The translations under genes were made by a program, and so were the position numbers. Source: an uncultured Sphingomonadaceae bacterium (GTDB lineage: Bacteria > Pseudomonadota > Alphaproteobacteria > Sphingomonadales > Sphingomonadaceae). From it: a stretch of DNA of 64,000 nucleotides. The notes under the pieces were generated by a model, which worked only from the letters and a program-made list of their open reading frames with translations, did no database searches and was not told where the DNA came from. The stretch is from contig CANMVC010000002.1 of NCBI GenBank assembly GCA_947501325.1, positions 186,001 to 250,000 of the forward strand, in the 5' to 3' direction. This document shows, one piece after another, positions 1 through 9,019 of the stretch. How positions within the stretch are numbered: position 1 is the first letter of the stretch; each line of letters starts with the position of its first letter.

Positions 1-39
1 TTCCTGCAAAAACGGAAAGCCGAATTTAAGGGCGAATAA
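1..39 (+). CDS. C-terminal tail of upstream gene (possible crotonase family)
   Basis: The first 12 codons are in frame and read [12 protein letters not shown] followed by TAA. The stop codon shares its last A with the ATG of the mutase gene (TAATG), which implies one operon with translational coupling. A tail of the type FLxKRxxxFxG is common at the end of enoyl-CoA hydratase/crotonase proteins and would fit an acyl-CoA degradation operon. Twelve residues are too few to be sure. Confidence 0.45.
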   Translation, partial: FLQKRKAEFKGE

Positions 40-2177
40 TGACCGATAAACCGACGATAGAAGACTGGAAAGCGCTGGCTGACAAAGAGGTCAAAGGGCG
101 TGATCTGACTTGGGAAACGCCTGAAGGCATTGCTGTCAAACCGCTCTATACAGCGGACGATGCCGGCGATCCGGGCCTTCCCGGCTTTGGGCCGTTCACG
201 CGTGGTGTGAAGGCCAGCATGTATGCGGGGCGTCCCTGGACAATCCGTCAATATGCAGGCTTCTCAACGGCCGAAGAATCCAACGCCTTCTATCGTCGCA
301 ATTTGGCGGCGGGGCAGAAAGGCCTGTCGGTTGCTTTCGATCTTGCGACCCATCGGGGTTATGACAGTGACCATCCCCGCGTAGTCGGCGATGTCGGCAA
401 GGCTGGTGTGGCGATTGACAGCATCGAGGATATGAAAATCCTGTTCGACGGTATTCCGCTCGACACCATGTCGGTTTCGATGACGATGAATGGCGCGGTT
501 ATCCCGTGTCTGGCTTTCTACATTGTTGCAGCAGAAGAGCAGGGGGTCTCGCAAGATCAACTCGCCGGCACGATTCAGAACGATATTCTCAAAGAGTTTA
601 TGGTTCGCAACACTTATATCTATCCGCCTGCGCCTTCCATGCGGATCATCTCGGATATTATCGCCTATACATCTGAGCATATGCCGAAATTCAACAGCAT
701 TTCGATCAGCGGCTATCATATGCATGAAGCGGGCGCGACAGCGGTGCAGGAACTGGCCTTCACCATTGCCGATGGCCGGGAATATGCAAAGCAAGCCATG
801 GCGACGGGGCTCGACATTGACGCATTTGCAGGCCGCCTGAGTTTCTTCTTCGGCATCGGCATGAACTTTTTCATGGAAGTGGCCAAGTTGCGGGCAGCCA
901 GGACCTTGTGGCACCGCGTCATGACCAATCTGGGCGCGCAATCGGAACGTTCCAAGATGCTGCGCACCCATTGCCAGACATCGGGCGTTTCGCTGACCGA
1001 GCAGGATCCTTACAATAACGTCATCCGGACAACCATAGAGGCCATGGCCGCAACATTGGGTGGTACGCAGTCACTCCACACCAACGCGCTGGATGAGGCG
1101 ATTGCGCTACCGACTGACTTTTCCGCCCGGATTGCCCGCAATACGCAGATTGTTTTGCAGGAAGAGGCCGGTATCACCAAGGTCGTCGATCCGCTGGGTG
1201 GCAGCTATTATGTCGAAGCGCTGACCCACGAACTGGTTGAAAAGGCGTGGGAGATTATTGAACGTGTCGACGCCGAAGGCGGCATGGCAAAAGCGGTTGC
1301 CGACGGATGGCCCAAGGGCATGATCGAGGAAGCCGCTGCTGGTCGCCAGGCGCGGGTCGACAAGGGTGATGATGTCATTGTCGGCGTGAACAAATATGTT
1401 CTGGAAGACGAAGACCAGCTGGAAACGCTGGATATCGATAACGCGAAAGTACGTCAGGGGCAGATCGCGCGGCTCGACAAGATGCGCAAAGAACGGGACG
1501 AAGATGCCTGTCAGGCTGCGCTAAAAGCCATTACCGAAGGCGCCAAGGCCAATGGCAATATGCTGGCTCTTGCGGTTGATGCTGCGCGCAAACGCGCTTC
1601 TTTGGGCGAAATATCGGATGCGATGGAAGCGGCCTTTGGCCGGTACGCAACCAAACCGACACCGGTGAAAGGCATTTACGGGGCGGCCTATGAAGGCGAT
1701 CCGCAATATGCGCTGGTTGTTGACGGGGTCGATGCGGTGTCGCAGCGCTTGGGTCGCAAACCAAAAATCCTTGTCGCCAAAATGGGGCAGGATGGTCATG
1801 ACCGTGGCGCCAATGTCGTTTCGAGTGCGTTTACAGATATGGGCTTTGATGTGATTTCAGGACCCTTGTTCCAGACACCGGGCGAGACCCGCGATCTGGC
1901 TCTGTCAGAAAATGTGGATGCCGTAGGCGCGTCCAGTCTCGCCGCTGGTCACAAAACCCTCATCCCGGAGCTGATCCAGATGCTGCGGGATTCCGGGCGC
2001 AGCGATATCAAGGTTTTTGCAGGCGGTGTCATCCCGCCACAAGACTATGAATTCCTCCGTAAATCGGGTGTTGTCGGAATCTATGGACCGGGGAGCAATA
2101 TTGTGGAATGTGCCGCGGATATATTGCGCCTATTGGGCCATAATATGCCACCCGAGACCGAGGAAGCCGCTGAATGA
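39..2177 (+). CDS. scpA: Methylmalonyl-CoA mutase, single-chain type
   Basis: This enzyme interconverts (R)-methylmalonyl-CoA and succinyl-CoA using adenosylcobalamin, the last step of propionate catabolism in the cytoplasm. The 712 residues match the full-length catalytic form: an N-terminal substrate-binding barrel (about residues 30-540, with [17 protein letters not shown]) and a C-terminal B12 domain. The B12 domain carries the DxHxxG cobalt-ligand motif ([11 protein letters not shown], about residue 585). It starts at ATG 39, overlapping the upstream stop by one base. It is followed by bioB (4-base ATGA overlap) and a biotin-carboxylase gene, so propionyl-CoA carboxylation and rearrangement are encoded together. 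Family assignment is very secure. The B12 source is not visible here. Confidence 0.97.
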   Translation: MTDKPTIEDWKALADKEVKGRDLTWETPEGIAVKPLYTADDAGDPGLPGFGPFTRGVKASMYAGRPWTIRQYAGFSTAEESNAFYRRNLAAGQKGLSVAFDLATHRGYDSDHPRVVGDVGKAGVAIDSIEDMKILFDGIPLDTMSVSMTMNGAVIPCLAFYIVAAEEQGVSQDQLAGTIQNDILKEFMVRNTYIYPPAPSMRIISDIIAYTSEHMPKFNSISISGYHMHEAGATAVQELAFTIADGREYAKQAMATGLDIDAFAGRLSFFFGIGMNFFMEVAKLRAARTLWHRVMTNLGAQSERSKMLRTHCQTSGVSLTEQDPYNNVIRTTIEAMAATLGGTQSLHTNALDEAIALPTDFSARIARNTQIVLQEEAGITKVVDPLGGSYYVEALTHELVEKAWEIIERVDAEGGMAKAVADGWPKGMIEEAAAGRQARVDKGDDVIVGVNKYVLEDEDQLETLDIDNAKVRQGQIARLDKMRKERDEDACQAALKAITEGAKANGNMLALAVDAARKRASLGEISDAMEAAFGRYATKPTPVKGIYGAAYEGDPQYALVVDGVDAVSQRLGRKPKILVAKMGQDGHDRGANVVSSAFTDMGFDVISGPLFQTPGETRDLALSENVDAVGASSLAAGHKTLIPELIQMLRDSGRSDIKVFAGGVIPPQDYEFLRKSGVVGIYGPGSNIVECAADILRLLGHNMPPETEEAAE

Positions 2178-3277
2178 ATTTAGACGAAAACACCAGTGCA
2201 CCTGCGCAGGCAGGTGCCCATCTCCCAACATCTTCACGTAATGCAACGGCAAGAGATGGACCCCTGCCTGCGCAGGGATACGAAGTACGTCAAGACTGGT
2301 CGCGCGAGGAAATTGCCGACCTGTTCAACCTTCCCTTTGACGAACTGCTGTTCCAGGCCGCCACAGTCCACCGGCAGCATCACACCCCCGGCCAGGTTCA
2401 ACTGTCCACATTGCTGTCGATCAAGACGGGCGGATGCCCGGAAGACTGTGGCTATTGCAATCAATCTGCCCATGCGGAAAGTGGGTTAAAAGCCGAAAAA
2501 TTGCTCGATGTGCGTTCGGTGTTACAAACAGCGGCGCAGGCCAAAGATCGCGGTTCATCCCGTTTCTGCATGGGTGCTGCATGGCGCAATCCCAAAGACC
2601 GCGACATGCCGGCGATTATCGAAATGGTAAAAGGTGTCCGGCAAATGGGTATGGAAACCTGCATGACGCTGGGCATGCTCACCAAGAAACAGTCGGATAT
2701 GCTCGCCGATGCGGGGCTGGATTATTATAATCACAATATCGACACATCGCCCGAGCATTATGAAAAGGTCATCACAACGCGGACTTTTGGCGATCGTCTG
2801 GAAACACTCGAAAATGTAAGGACCAGCGGGATCAATGTTTGCTCTGGCGGCATTGTCGGCATGGGCGAGACCCGCGAAGACCGGGTCGGTTTTGTCCATG
2901 CGCTCGCGACGCTTCCTAAGCATCCCGAGAGCGTTCCTGTAAACGCGCTGGTTCCTGTCAAAGGAACCGTTCTTGGCGATATGCTTGCCGACACGCCGCT
3001 GGCGAAGATCGATGATATCGAGTTTGTCCGGACGATTGCGGTGGCACGGATTACAATGCCTGCCTCGATGGTGCGCTTGTCAGCTGGCCGAGAATCCATG
3101 TCGGAGAGCACACAGGCGCTTTGTTTTATGGCAGGAGCGAACAGCATCTTTACCGGGGACAAATTGCTGACGACCGGCAATGCTGGTGATGATGCGGATG
3201 AGGCGATGTTTGAGAAATTGGGGTTGGTTCCGATGGAAGCGGAACCCAGAAACGTTCAGATGGAAGCCGCCGAATAG
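2174..3277 (+). CDS. bioB: Biotin synthase with a repeat-encoded N-terminal insert
   Basis: This radical-SAM enzyme inserts sulfur into dethiobiotin to make biotin. The CxxxCxxC cluster is seen as [13 protein letters not shown] (Cys 88, 92, 95), with the BioB motifs [11 protein letters not shown] and [12 protein letters not shown] downstream. At 367 residues it is longer than the usual 310-350. The extra length is N-terminal: residues about 9-36 are encoded by a palindromic repeat (2197-2281) that also occurs downstream of lpd. No ATG, GTG or TTG lies in frame between the repeat and the conserved region ([15 protein letters not shown]), so the repeat is probably translated. ATG 2174 overlaps the mutase stop by four bases. 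The product likely supplies biotin to the carboxylase encoded next. Confidence 0.95.
   Translation: MNLDENTSAPAQAGAHLPTSSRNATARDGPLPAQGYEVRQDWSREEIADLFNLPFDELLFQAATVHRQHHTPGQVQLSTLLSIKTGGCPEDCGYCNQSAHAESGLKAEKLLDVRSVLQTAAQAKDRGSSRFCMGAAWRNPKDRDMPAIIEMVKGVRQMGMETCMTLGMLTKKQSDMLADAGLDYYNHNIDTSPEHYEKVITTRTFGDRLETLENVRTSGINVCSGGIVGMGETREDRVGFVHALATLPKHPESVPVNALVPVKGTVLGDMLADTPLAKIDDIEFVRTIAVARITMPASMVRLSAGRESMSESTQALCFMAGANSIFTGDKLLTTGNAGDDADEAMFEKLGLVPMEAEPRNVQMEAAE
2197..2281. repeat. Palindromic repeat family A, copy 1 (inside bioB)
   Basis: Outer arms contain CCTGCGCAGG and CCTGCCTGCGCAGG. Inner arms contain CCCATCTC and GAGATGG, and the centre is variable. The same layout and nearly identical arms occur at 17296-17381. 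This copy is read in frame as part of bioB without a stop codon. Confidence 0.85.
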
Positions 3278-3297
3278 TTATGAATTTTAAATATCAT

Positions 3298-3410
3298 CGT
3301 CATGCTGAACTTGTTTCAGCATCTATTTCTAAACATGCACCATTCTTGCAATTTGCACGATGGACCCTGAACCGAAGGTCACCGCAAGGTAAACAAGTTC
3401 AGGGTGACGA
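3298..3410. repeat. Palindromic repeat family B between bioB and pccA
   Basis: The left arm CGTCATGCTGAACTTGTTTC (continuing AGCATC) faces a right arm that ends AAACAAGTTCAGGGTGACGA. The right arm seems to carry a short internal insertion of about 19 bases (around 3372-3390). Repeats of this sequence type are widespread in sphingomonad and other genomes as intergenic elements. It fills most of the 148-base gap and could form a long transcribed hairpin inside the operon. Confidence 0.7.
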
Positions 3411-3425
3411 CCTGCTGGAGCTATA

Positions 3426-5396
3426 ATGTTCAAAAAAATACTGATTGCAAACCGCGGTGAAATTGCTTGCCGGGTCATTCGCACCGCCCAGAAAATGGGC
3501 ATCAAGACGGTGGCCGTCTATTCCGATGCCGATGCGCGCGCACCGCATGTAAAAATGGCCGATGAAGCTGTCCATATCGGACCATCTCCTGCGGCGGAAT
3601 CTTATCTGATCGCTGACAAAATTATCGCGGCCTGCAAGGAAACGGGCGCAGAAGCCGTGCATCCGGGCTACGGTTTTCTCTCCGAACGGACCAGCTTTCC
3701 CGAGCAATTGGCCGAAAACGATATCGCCTTTATCGGCCCTCCGCCCAATGCCATCGCGGCCATGGGGGACAAGATTGAGTCCAAAAAACTCGCCGAAAAG
3801 GCTGGAGTTAGCGTTGTTCCGGGGCATATCGGTGAAATTGCCGATACGGAACATGCGGTCGAGATTGCGGGCGGCATTGGCTATCCTGTTATGATGAAAG
3901 CCAGTGCGGGTGGTGGTGGCAAAGGCATGCGTCTGGCCTGGAATGAAAAAGATGTCCGCGAAGGCTTTGAAGCGACCAAGCGCGAAGGTCTCGCCAGCTT
4001 TGGTGACGATCGCGTGTTTATAGAGAAATTTATCGAGCAACCCCGCCATATCGAAATCCAGGTGCTTGGCGACAAGCATGGTAATGTCATCTATCTCGGG
4101 GAACGCGAATGTTCGATCCAGCGGCGCCACCAGAAAGTCGTCGAAGAAGCGCCATCGCCCTTTGTCGATCCCGAGATACGCAAGAAAATGGGTGAGCAGG
4201 CCGTCGCTCTGTCCAAAGCGGTTGATTATCACAGCGCCGGTACGGTCGAACTCATCGTCGGTGCGGACAAGAGTTTCTATTTTCTCGAAATGAACACCCG
4301 GCTACAAGTCGAACATCCCGTGACCGAATATATTACCGGCCTTGATCTCGTCGAACAGATGATCCGCGTTGCTTATGGCGAGAAGCTGCCGCTGACGCAG
4401 GATGAGGTCACCCTGACAGGTTGGGCGGTTGAAAACCGCGTCTATGCAGAAGATCCTTATCGCAATTTCCTGCCATCCACGGGCCGTCTGGTGCGATATA
4501 ATCCGCCAGACGCCGAGGAAGGCATACGCGTGGACGATGGCGTTGCCGAAGGCGGAGAAGTGTCCATCTTCTATGACCCGATGATTGCCAAGCTCATCAC
4601 CTGTGGCGAAACCCGCATCGAAGCGATTGATCGCCAGATTGATGCGCTGAACCGGTTCGAGATTATTGGCCCGGGTCACAATATCGATTTTCTGTCGGCG
4701 CTAATGCAGCACGAACGGTTCCGCGAAGGCAATATCACCACCAATTTCATTGCCGAGGAATATCCCGACGGCTTTCAGGGCGCACCGGCGTCGGATGACC
4801 TGCTCCGCAATCTGGCTGCCATCGCTGCTTTTGCGGCGACAGCCCACGCCGATCGTGCGCGCCGGATTGACAATCAATTGGGACAGCGGTTGCAGCCACC
4901 ATCGGAATGGGAAGTCAAAATTGGCGATAGCGTTCAAAAGGTGTCTGTCTCCGAAGACGGCATCTTGGTCGATGATCAGGACGTGGATCTGTCGGTTGCC
5001 TACACGCCAGGCGACAGCCTGATATTGGCGAGCATTGGCGAAGAGCCGCTATCCGTGAAAATATCCAAAACCGCTAATGGTTTTGCGCTGAATACGCATG
5101 GTGCGACGCACAAGGCCCGGGTCCTGCCGGCTCATATCGCCCAACATGCCGTGCATATGATCGAGAAAATACCGCCCGATCTATCCAAATATCTGCTCTG
5201 CCCAATGCCGGGACTATTGGTGGCGCTGCATGTGAAAGAAGGCGACAAGGTCGAGGAAGGCCAGCCTCTTGCGGTTGTCGAGGCGATGAAAATGGAAAAT
5301 ATTCTGCGTGCAGAAAAAAATGCAGTCGTGAAATCGGTTGAGGCAGCACAAGGGGATAGCCTTGCGGTCGATGCAGTGATACTCGAACTGGAATAA
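3426..5396 (+). CDS. pccA: Acyl-CoA (propionyl-CoA) carboxylase alpha subunit, biotin-containing
   Basis: This cytoplasmic subunit carboxylates its own biotin with ATP and bicarbonate for transfer to an acyl-CoA, most likely propionyl-CoA given the adjacent mutase. The N-terminal biotin-carboxylase fold begins MFKKILIANRGEIACRVIRT. The ATP-grasp glycine loop is seen as KASAGGGGKGMRLAW and the active-site region as EMNTRLQVEHPVTE. A BT-like linker follows, then a C-terminal biotinyl domain with EAMKMEN (biotinylated Lys about residue 622). The length of 656 residues is typical. The carboxyltransferase (beta) subunit is not in this window. A methylcrotonyl- or broad acyl-CoA carboxylase cannot be excluded on sequence alone. 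Confidence 0.93.
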   Translation: MFKKILIANRGEIACRVIRTAQKMGIKTVAVYSDADARAPHVKMADEAVHIGPSPAAESYLIADKIIAACKETGAEAVHPGYGFLSERTSFPEQLAENDIAFIGPPPNAIAAMGDKIESKKLAEKAGVSVVPGHIGEIADTEHAVEIAGGIGYPVMMKASAGGGGKGMRLAWNEKDVREGFEATKREGLASFGDDRVFIEKFIEQPRHIEIQVLGDKHGNVIYLGERECSIQRRHQKVVEEAPSPFVDPEIRKKMGEQAVALSKAVDYHSAGTVELIVGADKSFYFLEMNTRLQVEHPVTEYITGLDLVEQMIRVAYGEKLPLTQDEVTLTGWAVENRVYAEDPYRNFLPSTGRLVRYNPPDAEEGIRVDDGVAEGGEVSIFYDPMIAKLITCGETRIEAIDRQIDALNRFEIIGPGHNIDFLSALMQHERFREGNITTNFIAEEYPDGFQGAPASDDLLRNLAAIAAFAATAHADRARRIDNQLGQRLQPPSEWEVKIGDSVQKVSVSEDGILVDDQDVDLSVAYTPGDSLILASIGEEPLSVKISKTANGFALNTHGATHKARVLPAHIAQHAVHMIEKIPPDLSKYLLCPMPGLLVALHVKEGDKVEEGQPLAVVEAMKMENILRAEKNAVVKSVEAAQGDSLAVDAVILELE

Positions 5397-5408
5397 ACAA
5401 AACGCCTT

Positions 5409-5416
5409 GGGGAGGG
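5409..5416 (+). promoter_or_regulatory. Ribosome binding site that fixes the MFS gene start
   Basis: GGGGAGGG lies six bases before ATG 5422. The ORF-track start (TTG 5407) falls on the ribosome binding site itself, so 5422 is the better start. Confidence 0.75.
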
Positions 5417-5421
5417 CAAAT

Positions 5422-7059
5422 ATGGCCAGTGAGGCAGGCGTTGCAATGCAGCGCGAACCAACCGACAAGGAAATCAGGCTCGTCATCGGCGCGTCATCCG
5501 CAGGGACGGTTTTCGAATGGTATGATTTCTTTATTTATGGAACGCTGTTCTACATCATTGGCCCGACCTTTTTCCCGAGTGGCAATGAAACGCTCGAAAT
5601 CCTTTTGGTTTGGGCGACCTTTGCAATTGGCTTTGGTTTCCGGCCCGTAGGCGCTGTCTTGTTCGGCTTTCTGGGCGATCGACTAGGGCGCAAATATACG
5701 TTTCTGGTTACGGTTACCTTGATGGGCATAGCGACCGCTGGCGTCGGCTTGATCCCTAGCGCCGAAACCATCGGGCTGGCTGCCCCGGCTATCGTTATAT
5801 TCCTACGTGTATTGCAAGGACTGGCGCTGGGCGGAGAATATGGCGGCGCGGCTATCTATGTAGCGGAACATGCTCCGACGGAGAAACGCGGCTATTATAC
5901 CAGTTATATCCAGGCCAGCGTTGCTGGAGGCTTTGTACTATCTATCGGCGTGGTACTGGCTTGCCGTTTCCTGATCCCGACAGAAGAATTTAATGATTGG
6001 GGCTGGCGGATACCGTTCCTGCTCTCGATCATATTGCTCGGCATTTCGCTGTGGATGCGGCTGAAGCTCAACGAAAGCCCCGTGTTCCAGGCGATGAAAG
6101 CGGAAGGAAAAACCTCCAAAAACCCCTTTACCGAAAGCTTTTCCTATCCTGGCAACAAGAAGCGGATTTTCGTCGCGCTGTTCGGGATCACCGGCATATT
6201 GACCACGATCTGGTATACTGCTTTTTTCTCCGGCATGTCCTTTTTGCGCGGACCTATGAACGTTAACGACCTGACGGTGGACTTGATCCTGTTCTTTGCC
6301 GGTCTGATCTCCATGTCTTTCTACCTGATGGTTGGTAAATGGTCGGATCGGGTGGGGCGGAAAAAGCCGATAATTGTCGGTGCAATCCTGTCGCTGCTAT
6401 TGCTTTTCCCTACTTTCTGGGGCTTGGGGCAACTCGCCAATCCCGGACTGACGGCGGCATCGGAGGCCAATCCGGTTCGTGTAGAAGGCACGGCTTGCAG
6501 CACAGACCCCTTTGCGGAACTGTTTAATCGCGAGCAAAGCGACTGTGGTAAGATCTTGGAGACCCTAACCGCCTCTGGCGTGGCCTACTCGTTGACCGAT
6601 GGGCCTGAGTTAAAGCTCTTCGCCGGCAGCGAGGAAATCGCAGTCGACGCCACCTGGTTCAGCGACGGCGCGGCGCGTAGGGATGGCATTCGCAGCGCAC
6701 TGAGTGAATCTGGCTTTGATTTTGAGGAACAACAGCTTGGAGCCATGCGTATATTGGGCATTGTCGCCATATTGCTTGTTCTGGGCGCACTTAGCGCACT
6801 GACCTACGGATCGGTTGCGGCGCTGCTGGCGGAGATGTTCCCGCCAAAAATCCGCTACAGCTCCATGTCGATCCCCTATCATATAGGCGCAGGATACCTG
6901 GGTGGGTTCCTGCCATTAATTGCGGGCTATATTGTGGCGCGTTCGGGTGATGTCTATTCGGGCCTCTGGTACACGTGGGTCGTGGTTGCTTTCGGTGTTA
7001 TTGTAGCATGGTGGGGTATTCCCAGAGATCCGGAAGCAGCACTCGACGAAGCGGATTAA
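5422..7059 (+). CDS. MFS transporter (metabolite:H+ symporter type) with a large extracytoplasmic insert
   Basis: This is a 12-TM inner-membrane transporter of the ProP/ShiA-like sugar-porter-related MFS group. It has the start EWYDFFIYGTLFYIIGPTFF and motif A as GDRLGRKYT. The substrate is unknown; relatives move dicarboxylates, betaine/proline or shikimate. About 100 residues (roughly 337-438, from NPGLTAASEANPV to FDFEEQQLGAM) are inserted between two late TM segments. The insert contains two cysteines (CSTDPFAELF...SDCGKI) and looks like a folded soluble domain. It follows pccA by 25 bases on the same strand, so it may import a precursor feeding the propionate pathway (inference). Confidence 0.85.
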   Translation: MASEAGVAMQREPTDKEIRLVIGASSAGTVFEWYDFFIYGTLFYIIGPTFFPSGNETLEILLVWATFAIGFGFRPVGAVLFGFLGDRLGRKYTFLVTVTLMGIATAGVGLIPSAETIGLAAPAIVIFLRVLQGLALGGEYGGAAIYVAEHAPTEKRGYYTSYIQASVAGGFVLSIGVVLACRFLIPTEEFNDWGWRIPFLLSIILLGISLWMRLKLNESPVFQAMKAEGKTSKNPFTESFSYPGNKKRIFVALFGITGILTTIWYTAFFSGMSFLRGPMNVNDLTVDLILFFAGLISMSFYLMVGKWSDRVGRKKPIIVGAILSLLLLFPTFWGLGQLANPGLTAASEANPVRVEGTACSTDPFAELFNREQSDCGKILETLTASGVAYSLTDGPELKLFAGSEEIAVDATWFSDGAARRDGIRSALSESGFDFEEQQLGAMRILGIVAILLVLGALSALTYGSVAALLAEMFPPKIRYSSMSIPYHIGAGYLGGFLPLIAGYIVARSGDVYSGLWYTWVVVAFGVIVAWWGIPRDPEAALDEAD

Positions 7060-7074
7060 ACTGACTATCGCCGC

Positions 7075-8133
7075 ATGATGAGCGATAAGACGATCGAAAT
7101 TCCTGCAACGGCCAAGCTGCGTCTTGATGGAGATGCGCTCGTATCCAACTGGCAAACGTTGGATAGGATGAGCGGTTCGGCCAGTGCCGGTGCAGCCATC
7201 AAAGCCAATGCCTATGGCCTCGGATCGATCGAGGTGCTGCAGCGCTTGCAGGCAGCAGGCTGCCGCGATTTTTACGTCGCAAACTGGCAGGAGGCCAGAG
7301 AGCTAGAAGGTCATCTGGAAGGGGATAGCTGTATCTCCGTCCTTAACGGTGTCCGTGCCGAAGACATGCCCTTTGCCACCGTCTCAGCAGCCAAACCGGT
7401 GCTGAACAGCATGGAGCAGGTGCATCGCTGGCAGGAAACTGGTCGCCCATGTGATGTCATGATCAATAGCGGTATGAACCGGCTTGGGATCAATATTGTG
7501 GATATCGAGCAATATGACTGGAGCGGTCTGGATATCGACATCGTAATGAGTCACTTGGCATCAGCCGACGAAGACGGCCCGCAGAATGCCAGTCAATTGC
7601 AACAATTTATCGATGCGCTCGAATATATCCCTGGCCAGCGCCGGAGTCTCAGCAACAGCGCCGGCATAGCTCTGGGCAGCGCCTATCACTTCGACTGCAC
7701 GCGGCCTGGCTTATCACTTTATGGTGGAAAACAGCGTCCCGAGCTTGAACAAACAATCCGGCAAGTTGCCTTTCCCGAAACGCAGATATTGCAGGTCCGG
7801 GATTTAAAAATTGGTGACAAGCTTGGGTATAACGCAAAATATACGGCTAAACGGGCGCATCCGATTGCGATCCTGGCAATGGGCTATGCGGACGGATATC
7901 TGCGCGGCTTCTCTAATGAAGGTGTGTTTTTAAGCGGTAAAACCAAGCTCCCGGTTCTTGGTCGTGTGTCGATGGACTTGATCGCGATTGATATTTCTGA
8001 CGCTTCCCACCTCAAGGAATCGGACTGGGTGACGGCGGAATATGATTTGCCGATTGCGTCGCAGCAGTCCGGGCTTTCCCAATATGAGCTGATCACCGGT
8101 CTTGGCCAGCGTTACGATCGGTATTGGGTCTAA
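7075..8133 (+). CDS. alr: Alanine racemase
   Basis: This PLP enzyme makes D-alanine for peptidoglycan. The PLP lysine lies in AAIKANAYGLG (K43), and the second catalytic region is LGYNAKYTAKR with the expected tyrosine. The C-terminal beta domain includes LPVLGRVSMDLIAIDIS. The length of 352 residues is usual. It starts at ATG 7075, 15 bases after the MFS stop (a second ATG follows directly). The relationship to the transporter upstream is unclear. Confidence 0.93.
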   Translation: MMSDKTIEIPATAKLRLDGDALVSNWQTLDRMSGSASAGAAIKANAYGLGSIEVLQRLQAAGCRDFYVANWQEARELEGHLEGDSCISVLNGVRAEDMPFATVSAAKPVLNSMEQVHRWQETGRPCDVMINSGMNRLGINIVDIEQYDWSGLDIDIVMSHLASADEDGPQNASQLQQFIDALEYIPGQRRSLSNSAGIALGSAYHFDCTRPGLSLYGGKQRPELEQTIRQVAFPETQILQVRDLKIGDKLGYNAKYTAKRAHPIAILAMGYADGYLRGFSNEGVFLSGKTKLPVLGRVSMDLIAIDISDASHLKESDWVTAEYDLPIASQQSGLSQYELITGLGQRYDRYWV

Positions 8134-8332
8134 ACTGAGCAACTGCCATATCGCAGACGCACATGAATTAACCGGCGAAATTCCGCGCTAGTTGCATTAT
8201 ATTCAACTCCTGCAGCGGCTTTGGTTGCGGCGATGCACAATATTGTCTAATGCCATTGGGATCCCTCATTATTTTGAAGGCATGTCGACGTACAAAAACA
8301 TAAAATACGCGATATGGTTCACAGGAGATAAC

Positions 8333-8965
8333 ATGGCGAAGACGAAAAAGGGCGATCCGGACGGCCCGATCACGATCAAGAAATACGCAAATCGGCGGCT
8401 CTACAATACGCAGACATCCAATTATATCACGCTGGATTTTCTCGCTGAGATGACGCGGAACGATATTGATTTTGTCGTGGTCGATGCGAAAACCGGCGAT
8501 GATATTACGCATAATGTCCTCACCCAGATCATTGTTGACGAGGAAAGTAGCGGGCAAAATATGCTTCCCGTTAATTTTCTGCGCCAGCTTATCTCGATGT
8601 ACGGCAACAGCATGCAATCGCTGATGCCCTCATATCTCGAAGCATCCATGGATAATTTCCGCAAAAACCAGAAACAGTTTCAAGAAGCTGTCGAAGGTGC
8701 GTTGAACAAGAATCCATTGGGGCAGATGGCCGTCAAGAATCAGAAACAGTTTCAGGAAGCCATTGAAAATGCTTTGAAATCCAGTCCATTGGCGGGCGTC
8801 GTTGAAAAGGCTTTAAACCCACTAGGACTGGGTGATAAGACGGCCTCTAACGACGCAGAATCGGAGCCGGAAGAGGAAGAAATGTCCGCAAAAGATCTTG
8901 AGATCATGCAACTCAAACAGCAGCTTGCCGACATTCAATCGAAGATCGACAGCCTCGACGATTAA
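8333..8965 (+). CDS. phaR: Polyhydroxyalkanoate synthesis regulator PhaR
   Basis: This is a DNA-binding regulator of PHA granule genes. The N-terminal PHA-accumulation domain is clear (ITIKKYANRRLYNTQTSNYI), followed by the region VFN-like NMLPVNFLRQLISMYG. The middle contains two similar amphipathic segments, each with NQKQFQEA, followed by an acidic stretch (SEPEEEEMSAKD) and a C-terminal coiled coil (LEIMQLKQQLADIQSKIDSL). The start is ATG 8333, preceded by AGGAGATAAC. The longer ORF from 8192 has no support and lacks family similarity. The 199 bases before it show no other gene. PHA synthase genes are not in this window. Confidence 0.92.
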   Translation: MAKTKKGDPDGPITIKKYANRRLYNTQTSNYITLDFLAEMTRNDIDFVVVDAKTGDDITHNVLTQIIVDEESSGQNMLPVNFLRQLISMYGNSMQSLMPSYLEASMDNFRKNQKQFQEAVEGALNKNPLGQMAVKNQKQFQEAIENALKSSPLAGVVEKALNPLGLGDKTASNDAESEPEEEEMSAKDLEIMQLKQQLADIQSKIDSLDD

Positions 8966-9019
8966 ACTGCCTTCTGCCGCTCTGAATTTCTGGAAATTTC
9001 CCGACAGGAACCCAACTAC

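Noticed and set aside
264-971. 235-residue minus-strand ORF opposite scpA
   Set aside because: Shadow of the mutase gene. Composition is low in hydrophobic order, no family motif, no ribosome site.
2196-2489. Plus-strand ORF starting in repeat A
   Set aside because: Another-frame reading of the repeat and bioB. The peptide type MDPCLRRD is a usual artefact of such repeats.
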